From NCBI GenBank assembly GCA_035524795.1, contig DATKOF010000012.1, forward strand, positions 1 through 64,000: a DNA stretch of 64,000 bases, written 5' to 3'. A program made the position numbers and the translations under genes. Source of the DNA: DATKOF01 sp035524795 (GTDB taxonomy: Bacteria; Pseudomonadota; Gammaproteobacteria; Burkholderiales; SG8-41). This document shows, piece by piece, positions 56,841 to 64,000 of this stretch. Each line of letters starts with the position of its first letter. The stretch's first letter is position 1. The notes under the pieces are model-generated. The model ran no database searches and was not told where the DNA came from. It saw only the letters and a list, made by a program, of their open reading frames with translations.

Positions 56841-57445
56841 GCGCTGCCTCGGCGCGCGCCGCTCCCGATATCACCATTCCGGCCGCGGGGCCGGTCAACC
56901 ATCTGCTGCACGCTGCGGCATGGGCGTGCGATAAACTGAAGCCCCACGCGGGCAAGACGGCGCGCTTCAGTTGCGCAGGATTCAGCGCCGCGCTTACGGT
57001 ATCCGCGGCCGGCACCGTGCAGGACGCTGCGACCGACGTCGCGGCGGATGCCGAATTCACGCTGACGCCGACCACCGCGCTGCGCATGGCGGCAGGCGAC
57101 GACAAGGCCTGGCACGAAATCCGGATCGGCGGCGACGCCGGTTTTTCCAGCGCCGTCGCCTATCTCGCGCAACATCTGCGCTGGGATATCGAGGAAGACC
57201 TGTCCCGCGTGTTCGGCGACGTCCTCGCCCATCGCATGGCGCAAACCGGCCGGCGTGTCGTGCGCGTGCAGCGACAAATGGCCGGCGACTTCGCGCGCGC
57301 GCTGACCGCTCACTGGACTGAAGAACGGCCGTTGTTTGCAAACCGCTCCGAGATCGAACGGTTCGAACGAAAGGTGGCAGCGCTGCACGATGATGTCGAA
57401 CGAGTGGCGCAGCGCATAGAATCGTTGCTGCAAAACGCCCACTGA
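56828..57445 (+). CDS. ubiJ: ubiquinone biosynthesis accessory factor UbiJ
   Basis: A 205-residue SCP2 domain protein located between ubiE and ubiB. The conserved parts are [21 protein letters not shown] and [38 protein letters not shown]. The C-terminus is a coiled-coil helix ([25 protein letters not shown]). In E. coli UbiJ scaffolds the soluble Ubi complex with UbiK and binds the lipid tail. The ATG at 56828 lies inside the end of ubiE. Position and fold together make the call. Confidence 0.92.
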   Translation: MQAVSAASARAAPDITIPAAGPVNHLLHAAAWACDKLKPHAGKTARFSCAGFSAALTVSAAGTVQDAATDVAADAEFTLTPTTALRMAAGDDKAWHEIRIGGDAGFSSAVAYLAQHLRWDIEEDLSRVFGDVLAHRMAQTGRRVVRVQRQMAGDFARALTAHWTEERPLFANRSEIERFERKVAALHDDVERVAQRIESLLQNAH

Positions 57446-57459
57446 CCCGGCGCACCGGC

Positions 57460-58980
57460 ATGCTGCGACTGCTGAAAATCATCGCCGTCAGCCTGCGTTT
57501 CGGGCTCGACGAATTTTTTCTCGGTCACGAACGGGTACGCGGGCTGCGCGCGACACTCAACGCCGTGTTGTTCTGGCGCCGGCTCGACGCGCCGCGCGCG
57601 GTGCGGCTGCGGAGGGCGCTGGAAGCACTGGGCCCGATCTTCGTCAAGTTCGGCCAGGTGCTGTCGACGCGCCGCGATCTGCTGCCGCCGGATATCGCCG
57701 ATGAGCTGGCCAAGCTGCAGGACCAGGTTCCGCCGTTTCCGTCAGAGCTGGCGGTGGCAGCGCTCGAACGCGCCTATCGCAAGCCGCTCGACAACGTCTT
57801 CGCGCAATTTGACCGGCAGCCGGTCGCCAGCGCATCGGTCGCGCAGGTACACTTCGCGCAATTGCCGGACGGCACCGAAGTCGCGGTCAAGATTCTGCGG
57901 CCGGGCATTGCGCCGATCATCCGCAAGGACATCGCGCTGCTGCACGCCGGCGCGACGTTGATGGAATGGCTGTGGGCGGATGGCAGACGATTGCGGCCGC
58001 ACGAGGTCGTCGACGAATTCGCGAAACATCTGGACGACGAACTCGATCTGATGCGCGAAGCCGCCAACGCCAGCCAGCTGGGCCGTAATTTCGAGGACTC
58101 GCCGTTGTTGTGGGTGCCCAAGGTCTATTGGGACTATTGCACGTCGGAAATCATGGTGATGCAGCGCATGCACGGTCTGCCGGTTTCGCAGGTCACGCAG
58201 TTGCGCGCACAAGGTATCGACATCGGGAAACTGGCGCGCGACGGCGTCGAAATCTTCTGCCAGCAGGTGTTCCGTGATGGGTATTTTCATGCCGACATGC
58301 ATCCGGGAAACATTTATGTCGCTACCGAAGAACCCCGGCGCGGACGCTACATCGCGCTCGATTTCGGCATCATGGGCACCCTCAATGAAGCCGATAAAAA
58401 CTACCTCGCGCGCAATTTCCTCGCCTTCTTCCGCCGCGATTACCGCGGCGTCGCCGAGGCGCATATCGAGTCCGGCTGGGCGCCGTCCGACACGCGCATC
58501 GATGATTTTGAAACCGCGATCCGCGCGGTATGCGAGCCGATTTTCGCCAAGCCGCTGCACGAGATCTCGTTCGGCCGCGTGCTATTGCGCCTATTCCAGA
58601 CCTCGCGCCGCTTCAACATCGAAATCCAGCCGCAACTGGTGCTGCTGCAAAAGACGCTGCTCAATATCGAAGGCCTCGGCCGCCAGCTCGACCCCGAGCT
58701 CGACCTGTGGATCACCTTCAAGCCGTTCCTCGAACGCTGGATGTCAGAACAGGTCGGCTGGCGCGGACTGCTGCGCAATTTGTGCGACGAGGCGCCGCAG
58801 TGGGGCGTCATGCTGCCGCAGTTGCCGCGGCTGGTTCATCGCGCGCTGACCGACCGGAGTGATGAGGAATTGCGCGCGGCAATCGCCGCATTGCGCGCCG
58901 AGCAGCGTTGCCGCAACTGGCTGCTCGGCGGTATTCTGCTGGCATTGTTGCTGATGCTGTTGACCAAGATTCATTCCTGA
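57460..58980 (+). CDS. ubiB: ubiquinone biosynthesis ATPase UbiB
   Basis: Atypical protein-kinase-like ATPase (ABC1/ADCK family) required for ubiquinone synthesis. The 506 residues have [27 protein letters not shown] (KxGQ motif), the Ala-rich loop [44 protein letters not shown] and ALDFGIMG. One C-terminal membrane segment ends it ([17 protein letters not shown]). Fourth gene of the DUF971-ubiE-ubiJ-ubiB run. Confidence 0.96.
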   Translation: MLRLLKIIAVSLRFGLDEFFLGHERVRGLRATLNAVLFWRRLDAPRAVRLRRALEALGPIFVKFGQVLSTRRDLLPPDIADELAKLQDQVPPFPSELAVAALERAYRKPLDNVFAQFDRQPVASASVAQVHFAQLPDGTEVAVKILRPGIAPIIRKDIALLHAGATLMEWLWADGRRLRPHEVVDEFAKHLDDELDLMREAANASQLGRNFEDSPLLWVPKVYWDYCTSEIMVMQRMHGLPVSQVTQLRAQGIDIGKLARDGVEIFCQQVFRDGYFHADMHPGNIYVATEEPRRGRYIALDFGIMGTLNEADKNYLARNFLAFFRRDYRGVAEAHIESGWAPSDTRIDDFETAIRAVCEPIFAKPLHEISFGRVLLRLFQTSRRFNIEIQPQLVLLQKTLLNIEGLGRQLDPELDLWITFKPFLERWMSEQVGWRGLLRNLCDEAPQWGVMLPQLPRLVHRALTDRSDEELRAAIAALRAEQRCRNWLLGGILLALLLMLLTKIHS

Positions 58981-59008
58981 TCTATCAATCACTTGCGATT
59001 CCTGTTGT

Positions 59009-59036
59009 CGCATCGCCGCCACACTGTGGCGATGCG
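59009..59036 (+). terminator. possible terminator after ubiB
   Basis: A 9-bp perfect stem CGCATCGCC with GGCGATGCG and a 10-base loop follows the ubiB stop by 28 bp. It is followed by only a mixed TAATTAAA stretch, so its strength is uncertain. The rest of the 216-bp gap holds no gene. Confidence 0.5.
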
Positions 59037-59196
59037 TAATTAAACCGTCATATTGGGCCACGATAATCCCGGCGCATAAAGGTACCAGCCGGTTATGCGT
59101 CGGCTATGCGCCTTTCCCCTTATTCAGTTACAAAAATTTCCGCCGGGGTTAATGGCGGCATGAATGAATACTTTTTAACTTCTTCAGGAGACATCG

Positions 59197-60972
59197 ATGG
59201 GAGTCGAAACCAAAACCAAAAAATCCGGGGCGCCGAAACGATTGATCGCCGCGGCCGCAATCGCCGCGCTGTGCGCCGGCTTTGCCGCGCCGGCCTCCGC
59301 GGATGTGGCCGAAGATCTGCTCAACAAATTGAAAGCCAAAGGCATCCTGAGCCAGGAAGAATACGATGAAATGCTGAGGGAACTGCGCGCCGAAAAAAAA
59401 TCGGATGCGCTGAGGGAAGCCAAGGCGTCTGAAGACGTGGAAAAGGTATCGAAAGCCCAAGCCACCGCCGGTAGCGGCGTCAAACTCAAATGGGGCGGCT
59501 TCCTGGAAGCTGCGTCGATCTATCGCGATGTCAACGAGGTTTCAGACCAGGCATCGGTCTGGATTGCCAAGGGTTTCAATACCGCGGCCGGCAACGGCAT
59601 TCCATACACCGCTATGCCGCAATCGCAACAGTCGGAATTCCGTGAAAGCGCGCGTCACAGCCGGGTAACGATGCTGGCAACCGGCAATCCGGATGACAAG
59701 ACCGCCTTGACCGGCTATCTGGAATTCGACTTCATGGGCGCCGCGCAAACCGCCAATTCGCAATCCTCGAACAGCTACACGCCGCGCCTGCGCCAGGCTT
59801 TCGGCATGTGGGAAAACAGTGATTGGGGACTCCACTTTGCGGCGGGTCAGATGTGGAGCCTGGCGACGGCCAGCAAAACCGGCGAACTGCCGCGCTCGGA
59901 AAACGTGCCGGTAACGATCGATGTCCAGTATCTGCCGGGCTTCAACTTTACCCGTAACCCGCAACTTCGCCTCGTTAAGGATTGGGACAAGGAATTCTGG
60001 CTGGGATTGTCGCTGGAAAGCCCGCAGACCATCATCGCCGGCACTGTCCCGAGCTATCTTGCCAACAATACGGCCGCGATCACCAACGGTACTACGTTTA
60101 CGGCAAATCCGGGGGTCAATACTCTGGTAACTTATACCGGCGGTTCGAATTTCTTCAACGGAAACGCCTATTCGACTGACTATGCGCCGGATGTCATCCT
60201 GAAGGCGGCGTTGGATCCGGGTTGGGGCCATTATGAAGTTTACGGCCTGTACCGCTGGTTCCGCGATCGCACCAATGATCTGACCCTTGGACCTTTGGCA
60301 ACCGCCACCTCGTCCTCCGGCGTCAATCGCACCACCAACGGCGCGGGCATCGGTGGGTCGGTGCTGTTGCCGGTGATCCCCAAGATGCTGGATTTGCAGG
60401 CGTCTTTCCTGCATGGGCATGGTGTCGGCCGTTATGGTGCCGCTGGCCTGCCTGATGTGACCTACAATCTCGATGGATCATTCGCCGCGATTCCCAAAAC
60501 CGATTGGCTGTTTGGGGCGATTCTGCACCCGACGCCTGAGTGGGATGTCTGGGGTTACTACGGCAAGGAATCGGTCAGCCAGACCACGTTTATCAGCACT
60601 GGCGCAGGCAATCCCATCATCTACGGGAATACGCCCGGTTTAGGAGCCGCTCCGGCGGGACTGATCAATCCGGCCATTACCACCTTTTCCGGCTATGGCC
60701 TGCCCGTCCTGACCAACTTCGGTTGCATCGGCTCCCCAAGCTATACTTCGACGGCCGCCAATTGCGAAGCGCTGACCGCAGCAACCCAGCAATTTACGCT
60801 CGGCGCGTTCTGGCGATTCTACAAAGGCCCGTACGGAACGATGCAATGGGGCGCCTCCTGGTCGCATACCAAAGTCAGCACTTTTGCAGGCGTTGCGCCC
60901 GGCGGCAGTGTGGCACCCGATCCCGATATGAACGTGTACATGCTGGATTTCCGTTATTTCCCGTTCCAGTAA
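59197..60972 (+). CDS. large outer-membrane porin-like protein
   Basis: A 591-residue secreted protein. The signal peptide (about 14-36, RLIAAAAIAALCAGFAAPASA) is followed by a short helical segment resembling a SHOCT-like or coiled domain (LLNKLKAKGILSQEEYDEML, about 40-75). The rest alternates amphipathic beta strands with Gly/Asn/Thr-rich turns and ends in YFPFQ, consistent with a beta-barrel with an aromatic C-terminus. The solute is not predictable. An AGGAG ribosome site at 59186-59190 and a hairpin terminator after it suggest a well-expressed single gene. Confidence 0.8.
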   Translation: MGVETKTKKSGAPKRLIAAAAIAALCAGFAAPASADVAEDLLNKLKAKGILSQEEYDEMLRELRAEKKSDALREAKASEDVEKVSKAQATAGSGVKLKWGGFLEAASIYRDVNEVSDQASVWIAKGFNTAAGNGIPYTAMPQSQQSEFRESARHSRVTMLATGNPDDKTALTGYLEFDFMGAAQTANSQSSNSYTPRLRQAFGMWENSDWGLHFAAGQMWSLATASKTGELPRSENVPVTIDVQYLPGFNFTRNPQLRLVKDWDKEFWLGLSLESPQTIIAGTVPSYLANNTAAITNGTTFTANPGVNTLVTYTGGSNFFNGNAYSTDYAPDVILKAALDPGWGHYEVYGLYRWFRDRTNDLTLGPLATATSSSGVNRTTNGAGIGGSVLLPVIPKMLDLQASFLHGHGVGRYGAAGLPDVTYNLDGSFAAIPKTDWLFGAILHPTPEWDVWGYYGKESVSQTTFISTGAGNPIIYGNTPGLGAAPAGLINPAITTFSGYGLPVLTNFGCIGSPSYTSTAANCEALTAATQQFTLGAFWRFYKGPYGTMQWGASWSHTKVSTFAGVAPGGSVAPDPDMNVYMLDFRYFPFQ

Positions 60973-60997
60973 ACGTTCGCATAATAGTTCATCTCCT

Positions 60998-61019
60998 CAC
61001 GGGCCCTGCGGGGCCCGTG
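60998..61019 (+). terminator. porin gene terminator
   Basis: A perfect 9-bp stem CACGGGCCC with GGGCCCGTG, loop TGCG, followed by TCTTTTAC, 25 bp after the porin stop codon. Confidence 0.9.
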
Positions 61020-61105
61020 TCTTTTACAGGGTTGTCCCATCGCGCGTGACAGCGCGGCACGGCATCGTATAATCGCGCGCATCATCGCTCGCTGGAGTAA
61101 TGCGC

Positions 61106-62566
61106 ATGCTGCTCTGGTTCGTCATCATCTACTGGGTCATCTCGGTCGCCATCGGGCTCTACGTCGCCAAGTTCGTCCATAACTCGAAGGATTACGCGCT
61201 GGCCGGCCGCGCGCTGCCGCTGTACGTGGTCACCGCAACCGTGTTTGCGACCTGGTTCGGCTCGGAAACCGTGCTCGGCATTCCGGCCACCTTCCTTACC
61301 GACGGCCTGCACGGCGTGGTCGCCGACCCGTTCGGCGCCTCGCTGTGCCTGATCCTGGTCGGACTGTTCTTCGCGCGGCCGCTCTACCGGATGAATCTGC
61401 TGACGATCGGCGACTTCTACCGCAACAAATACGGCCGGGTGGTCGAAGTGATCACCACGCTGTGCATCGTGATGTCATATCTGGGCTGGGTCGCCGCGCA
61501 GATCTCGGCGCTCGGCCTCGTCTTCAACGTCGTCTCGAACGGCGCGATTTCCGAAGGCTGGGGCAAAATCATCGGTGCCTCGACGGTGATGATCTATACG
61601 CTGTTCGGCGGCATGCTGTCGGTCGCGATCACCGACTTCATCCAGATGATCGTGATCGTGATCGGCCTGCTCTACATCGGCCACGATATCAGCGGCATGA
61701 CCGGCGGTGTCGGCGCGGTCGTTCAGCACGCGCGCGACAGCGGCAAGTTCGCGTTCTGGCCGGCGCCCACCGCCGCCGACATGCTCGGTTTTTTCGGCGC
61801 CTGGATCACGATGATGCTGGGCTCGATCCCGCAGCAGGACGTGTTTCAGCGCATTTCATCGTCGAAGGACGAAAAGACCGCCGGCCGCGCCTCCGTGCTG
61901 GGCGGTGTCCTCTACTTCGGTTTTGCATTCATCCCGATGTTTCTCGCCTATTCGGCGACGTTGATCGACCCGCAGATGGTCGCCTCGCTGGTCAACAGCG
62001 ACGACCCCAAGGCGACCCAGCATATACTGCCGAACCTGGTGCTCCACCATGCGCCGGTATTCGCGCAGATCATGTTTTTCGGCGCGCTGCTGTCGGCGAT
62101 CAAGAGCTGCGCGTCGGCGACGCTGCTGGCGCCGTCGGTGACCTTCACCGAAAACATCCTGCGTCCGGCGTTCAGGAACATCTCCGACCGCCAGCTGCTG
62201 CACGGCATGCGGGTGACCGTGTTCTGCTTCACCTGCGTCGTCACGCTGTTCTCGTTTTTCACCAAGCTGCCGATCTACAATATGGTCGAAAACGCCTACA
62301 AGGTGACGCTGGTCGCGGCTTTCGTGCCGCTCGCCGCCGGTCTTTACTGGAAGCGCGCCAATACCCAAGGCGCGCTGCTGTCGATCGTGCTCGGCCTGGC
62401 GACCTGGATCTGGATGGAAAATCTGGCGCCCGAAGGCGTCTGTCCGCCGCAATTGCTGGGTTTCGCGATGGCCCTTTTCGGCATGCTCGTCGGCTCGCTG
62501 ATGCCGCGCTGGTACGGCGCGCCGCACCCTTCGCATCATTCAAGACACGAACGCCGGGCCGACTGA
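61106..62566 (+). CDS. sodium:solute symporter (SSS family)
   Basis: A 486-residue membrane protein with about 13 hydrophobic helices. The family pattern is seen in the first helices (AGRALPLYVVTATVFATWFGSETVLGIP) and in the core (SMIPQQ-like GSIPQQDVFQRI and GALLSAIKSCASATLLAPS). The solute, such as a proline, acetate or sugar-type substrate, is not predictable. Two ATG codons are near the start; I took 61106 since GGAG at 61094 is then at proper distance. It is followed by vanZ 40 bp downstream. Confidence 0.9.
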   Translation: MLLWFVIIYWVISVAIGLYVAKFVHNSKDYALAGRALPLYVVTATVFATWFGSETVLGIPATFLTDGLHGVVADPFGASLCLILVGLFFARPLYRMNLLTIGDFYRNKYGRVVEVITTLCIVMSYLGWVAAQISALGLVFNVVSNGAISEGWGKIIGASTVMIYTLFGGMLSVAITDFIQMIVIVIGLLYIGHDISGMTGGVGAVVQHARDSGKFAFWPAPTAADMLGFFGAWITMMLGSIPQQDVFQRISSSKDEKTAGRASVLGGVLYFGFAFIPMFLAYSATLIDPQMVASLVNSDDPKATQHILPNLVLHHAPVFAQIMFFGALLSAIKSCASATLLAPSVTFTENILRPAFRNISDRQLLHGMRVTVFCFTCVVTLFSFFTKLPIYNMVENAYKVTLVAAFVPLAAGLYWKRANTQGALLSIVLGLATWIWMENLAPEGVCPPQLLGFAMALFGMLVGSLMPRWYGAPHPSHHSRHERRAD

Positions 62567-62606
62567 CCTTACGCGTCGGACCGCGGGACTGTCGTAGAAT
62601 TTCGCG

Positions 62607-63653
62607 ATGCGTCCCGCAATCCTGCTGGCAGCTGCCTATGCCGCGGCCATCATCTACGCGAGCCTGGAGCCGTTCGAAGGCTGGCGCATGCCGACCGATC
62701 CCCTGTTCGGTTTCCTGACCGCGCCGTGGCCGCGCTATACGATCATCAGCGATATCGTCCTCAACATCGCCGCCTATTTTCCGTTCAGCGCTCTGCTTTA
62801 CCTCGTGCTGCGTCCCGCGCTGTCGCCGCGCCGGGCGACGGTGGCCGCGATTTTGCTGAGCGGCATGCTGAGCTTCACGCTTGAAAGCATCCAGATGCTG
62901 CTGCCGACGCGCATCGCGTCGAATGTCGATCTGGCCACCAATATCGCGGGCGCCGCGGGCGGCGCATGCGCCGCCCGGACATGGTGGCCATCCCTGTCCG
63001 CGAGCGTACGCTGCCGGCTGCGCGACGGCCTTGCCGGCGACGCCGGCATCGTGGTGGTGGCGTTATGGATTCTGGTCCAGCTTTACCCGGTGCCGCTGGC
63101 ATTCGGCAGCGGCGATCTGCGGGAGGCGCTGAATCTGGCGCCGGCATTTGCGCACACCGCCGCGGCCTACGCCGCGGCGCAAGCCACGGTTGTCGCGCTG
63201 TTCACCGGCGCCGCGGGATTGCTGGTCTCGCTGGCGCTGCAGCCGCAGCGCGCGCCGCTGCCGGCGGCCGCCGTCGCGCTGCTGCTGGCGCTCGCCGTCA
63301 AATCGCTGGCGACGGGAACGCTGACCGGCGCCGGCTGGACGCAATGGATCACGCCCGGCGTGGTGATCGGCCTCGCCGCCAGCGCGCTTGCGCTGCCGTG
63401 GGTCGTGCGGCAATCCCTGCACACACGCGCAACGCTCGCCATCGCCTGCCTCGCCGCCGGCGTCATTGCCGTCAACATCGCGCCGCAAAATCCCTATCAG
63501 ACGACGCCCGTGTTCATGCTGCCGCCCGAGATCACCCATCTCGCGCGTTTCGGCCACATCATGCTTGCGCTGTCGGTCTGCTGGCCGCTGCTGGCTGTCG
63601 CCTATTGCGGATGGATGATCGCCGCCGCGGCGCGCAGCGGCCATCGGCTATAA
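62607..63653 (+). CDS. VanZ-family membrane protein
   Basis: A 348-residue integral membrane protein. The N-terminal ~120 residues match VanZ-like proteins: AAIIYASLEPFEGWRMP, SDIVLNIAAYFPFSALLY, and ESIQMLLPTRIASNVDLATNIAGAAGG. The C-terminal half adds about five more helices without a domain I know. VanZ-like proteins confer low-level teicoplanin resistance in Gram-positives; in Gram-negatives the role is unknown. It lies between the symporter and the ferredoxin gene. Confidence 0.85.
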   Translation: MRPAILLAAAYAAAIIYASLEPFEGWRMPTDPLFGFLTAPWPRYTIISDIVLNIAAYFPFSALLYLVLRPALSPRRATVAAILLSGMLSFTLESIQMLLPTRIASNVDLATNIAGAAGGACAARTWWPSLSASVRCRLRDGLAGDAGIVVVALWILVQLYPVPLAFGSGDLREALNLAPAFAHTAAAYAAAQATVVALFTGAAGLLVSLALQPQRAPLPAAAVALLLALAVKSLATGTLTGAGWTQWITPGVVIGLAASALALPWVVRQSLHTRATLAIACLAAGVIAVNIAPQNPYQTTPVFMLPPEITHLARFGHIMLALSVCWPLLAVAYCGWMIAAAARSGHRL

Positions 63654-63664
63654 TCGCGGCGCTG

Positions 63665-63973
63665 ATGGGTTATTTCGCGAAACACGTATTTTTCTGCTGC
63701 AACCAGCGCGCGCCCGGCGAAGCCTGCTGCAACAACCACGGCGCGCAGCAAATGCGCGAATATGCGAAGGAGCGCGTCAAGAAACTCCGGCTTGACGGAC
63801 CGGGCAAGGTGCGCATCAACATGGCGGGCTGTCTCGACCGCTGCGATCAGGGGCCGGTGCTGGTGGTCTATCCCGAAGGCGTCTGGTACACCTATGTCGA
63901 CCGCGAAGACATCGACGAAATCATCGACGAGCACCTGCGGCACGGCCGCGTCGTCGAGCGTCTGAAAATCTGA
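63665..63973 (+). CDS. thioredoxin-like [2Fe-2S] ferredoxin
   Basis: A 102-residue [2Fe-2S] protein of the thioredoxin-like fold. The Cys ligands are in HVFFCCNQRAPGEACC at the N-terminus and NMAGCLDRCDQGPVLVVYPEGVWYTYV in the C-terminal half. Related to the Shethna/NuoE-type ferredoxins. It starts 11 bp after the VanZ stop, with its own ATG, and its TGA overlaps the start of the next gene (TGATG). Confidence 0.9.
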   Translation: MGYFAKHVFFCCNQRAPGEACCNNHGAQQMREYAKERVKKLRLDGPGKVRINMAGCLDRCDQGPVLVVYPEGVWYTYVDREDIDEIIDEHLRHGRVVERLKI

Positions 63974-64000
63974 TGGCGGTACAGCTCACGCGGGCGCTGA
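63973..64000 (+). CDS. 5' end of an unidentified gene
   Basis: Nine codons (MAVQLTRAL) begin at an ATG that overlaps the ferredoxin stop by one base and run off the window. The coupled start suggests it is co-expressed with the ferredoxin. Too short to identify. Confidence 0.4.

Noticed and set aside
59072..59100. CGCATAA / TTATGCG pair before the porin gene
   Set aside because: Only a 7-bp weak stem with a 13-base loop. It may be chance in this AT-richer stretch.
59106..59369. Small plus-strand frame before and inside the porin gene
   Set aside because: It runs out of frame through the signal-peptide codons of the porin, whose start, ribosome site and signal peptide are clear.

Overview
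The window reads as a chromosomal segment of a GC-rich, ubiquinone-using Betaproteobacterium. The evidence is the neighbourhoods: rplM-rpsI-argC-erpA, rpe-gph-trpEGDC, miaB-phoH-ybeY-corC-lnt-glyQ-glyS, lptM-lysA and ubiE-ubiJ-ubiB. Order and genus cannot be fixed from sequence alone. Almost all DNA is coding. There is no rRNA, prophage, integrase or CRISPR array, and I found one tRNA.

Layout. 0-13 kb: pdxH, a SWIB-domain protein, two MsrA enzymes (one cytoplasmic, one exported), a D-2-hydroxyacid dehydrogenase, fbp, an ion transporter, PPK2, a P-type proton ATPase, tyrS and anmK. 13-15 kb: an AT-richer P-loop ATPase of the Sll1717 type sits alone between anmK and erpA. 15-18.4 kb: erpA, bactofilin, a DUF6776-like coiled-coil protein, argC, rpsI and rplM. 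18.4-23.2 kb: an accessory patch with osmC, a DUF433/DUF5615 toxin-antitoxin-like pair, a decayed second osmC 3' end, a 1124-residue SF1 helicase with a C-terminal Vsr-like nuclease, and a small ORF. 23.2-29.6 kb: coq7 and the trp operon with rpe and gph. A leader peptide with four Trp codons overlaps the gph stop codon. 29.7-34 kb: apaG, mltA, tonB, dsbC and a UbiH-type hydroxylase. 34-38 kb: tRNA-Met, a HlyD/ABC exporter operon, and a decayed patch with a frameshifted gene and REP-like fragments. 38-49.5 kb: one long plus-strand run of housekeeping genes from miaB to lysA. 49.5-51.5 kb: a free-standing transcription unit for a 16-residue Lys/Ala peptide, then mgtE. 51.7-55.7 kb: a perfect CRP-type palindrome in front of a possible PilZ-like protein, then phoR/phoB with a Pho box. 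55.7-64 kb: DUF971, ubiE-ubiJ-ubiB, a large outer-membrane porin, a sodium:solute symporter, a VanZ protein and a thioredoxin-like ferredoxin.

How the genes work together. Ubiquinone biosynthesis and its accessory factors are scattered over the window (coq7, ubiH type, ubiE, ubiJ, ubiB). Envelope functions are prominent (mltA, tonB, dsbC, lnt, lptM, gmhB, plsC). The trp genes form one unit with rpe and gph and appear to be controlled by the new leader peptide. The best candidates for something undescribed are that trp leader, the helicase-nuclease patch next to the duplicated osmC end, the lone Sll1717 ATPase, and the tiny Lys/Ala peptide gene.
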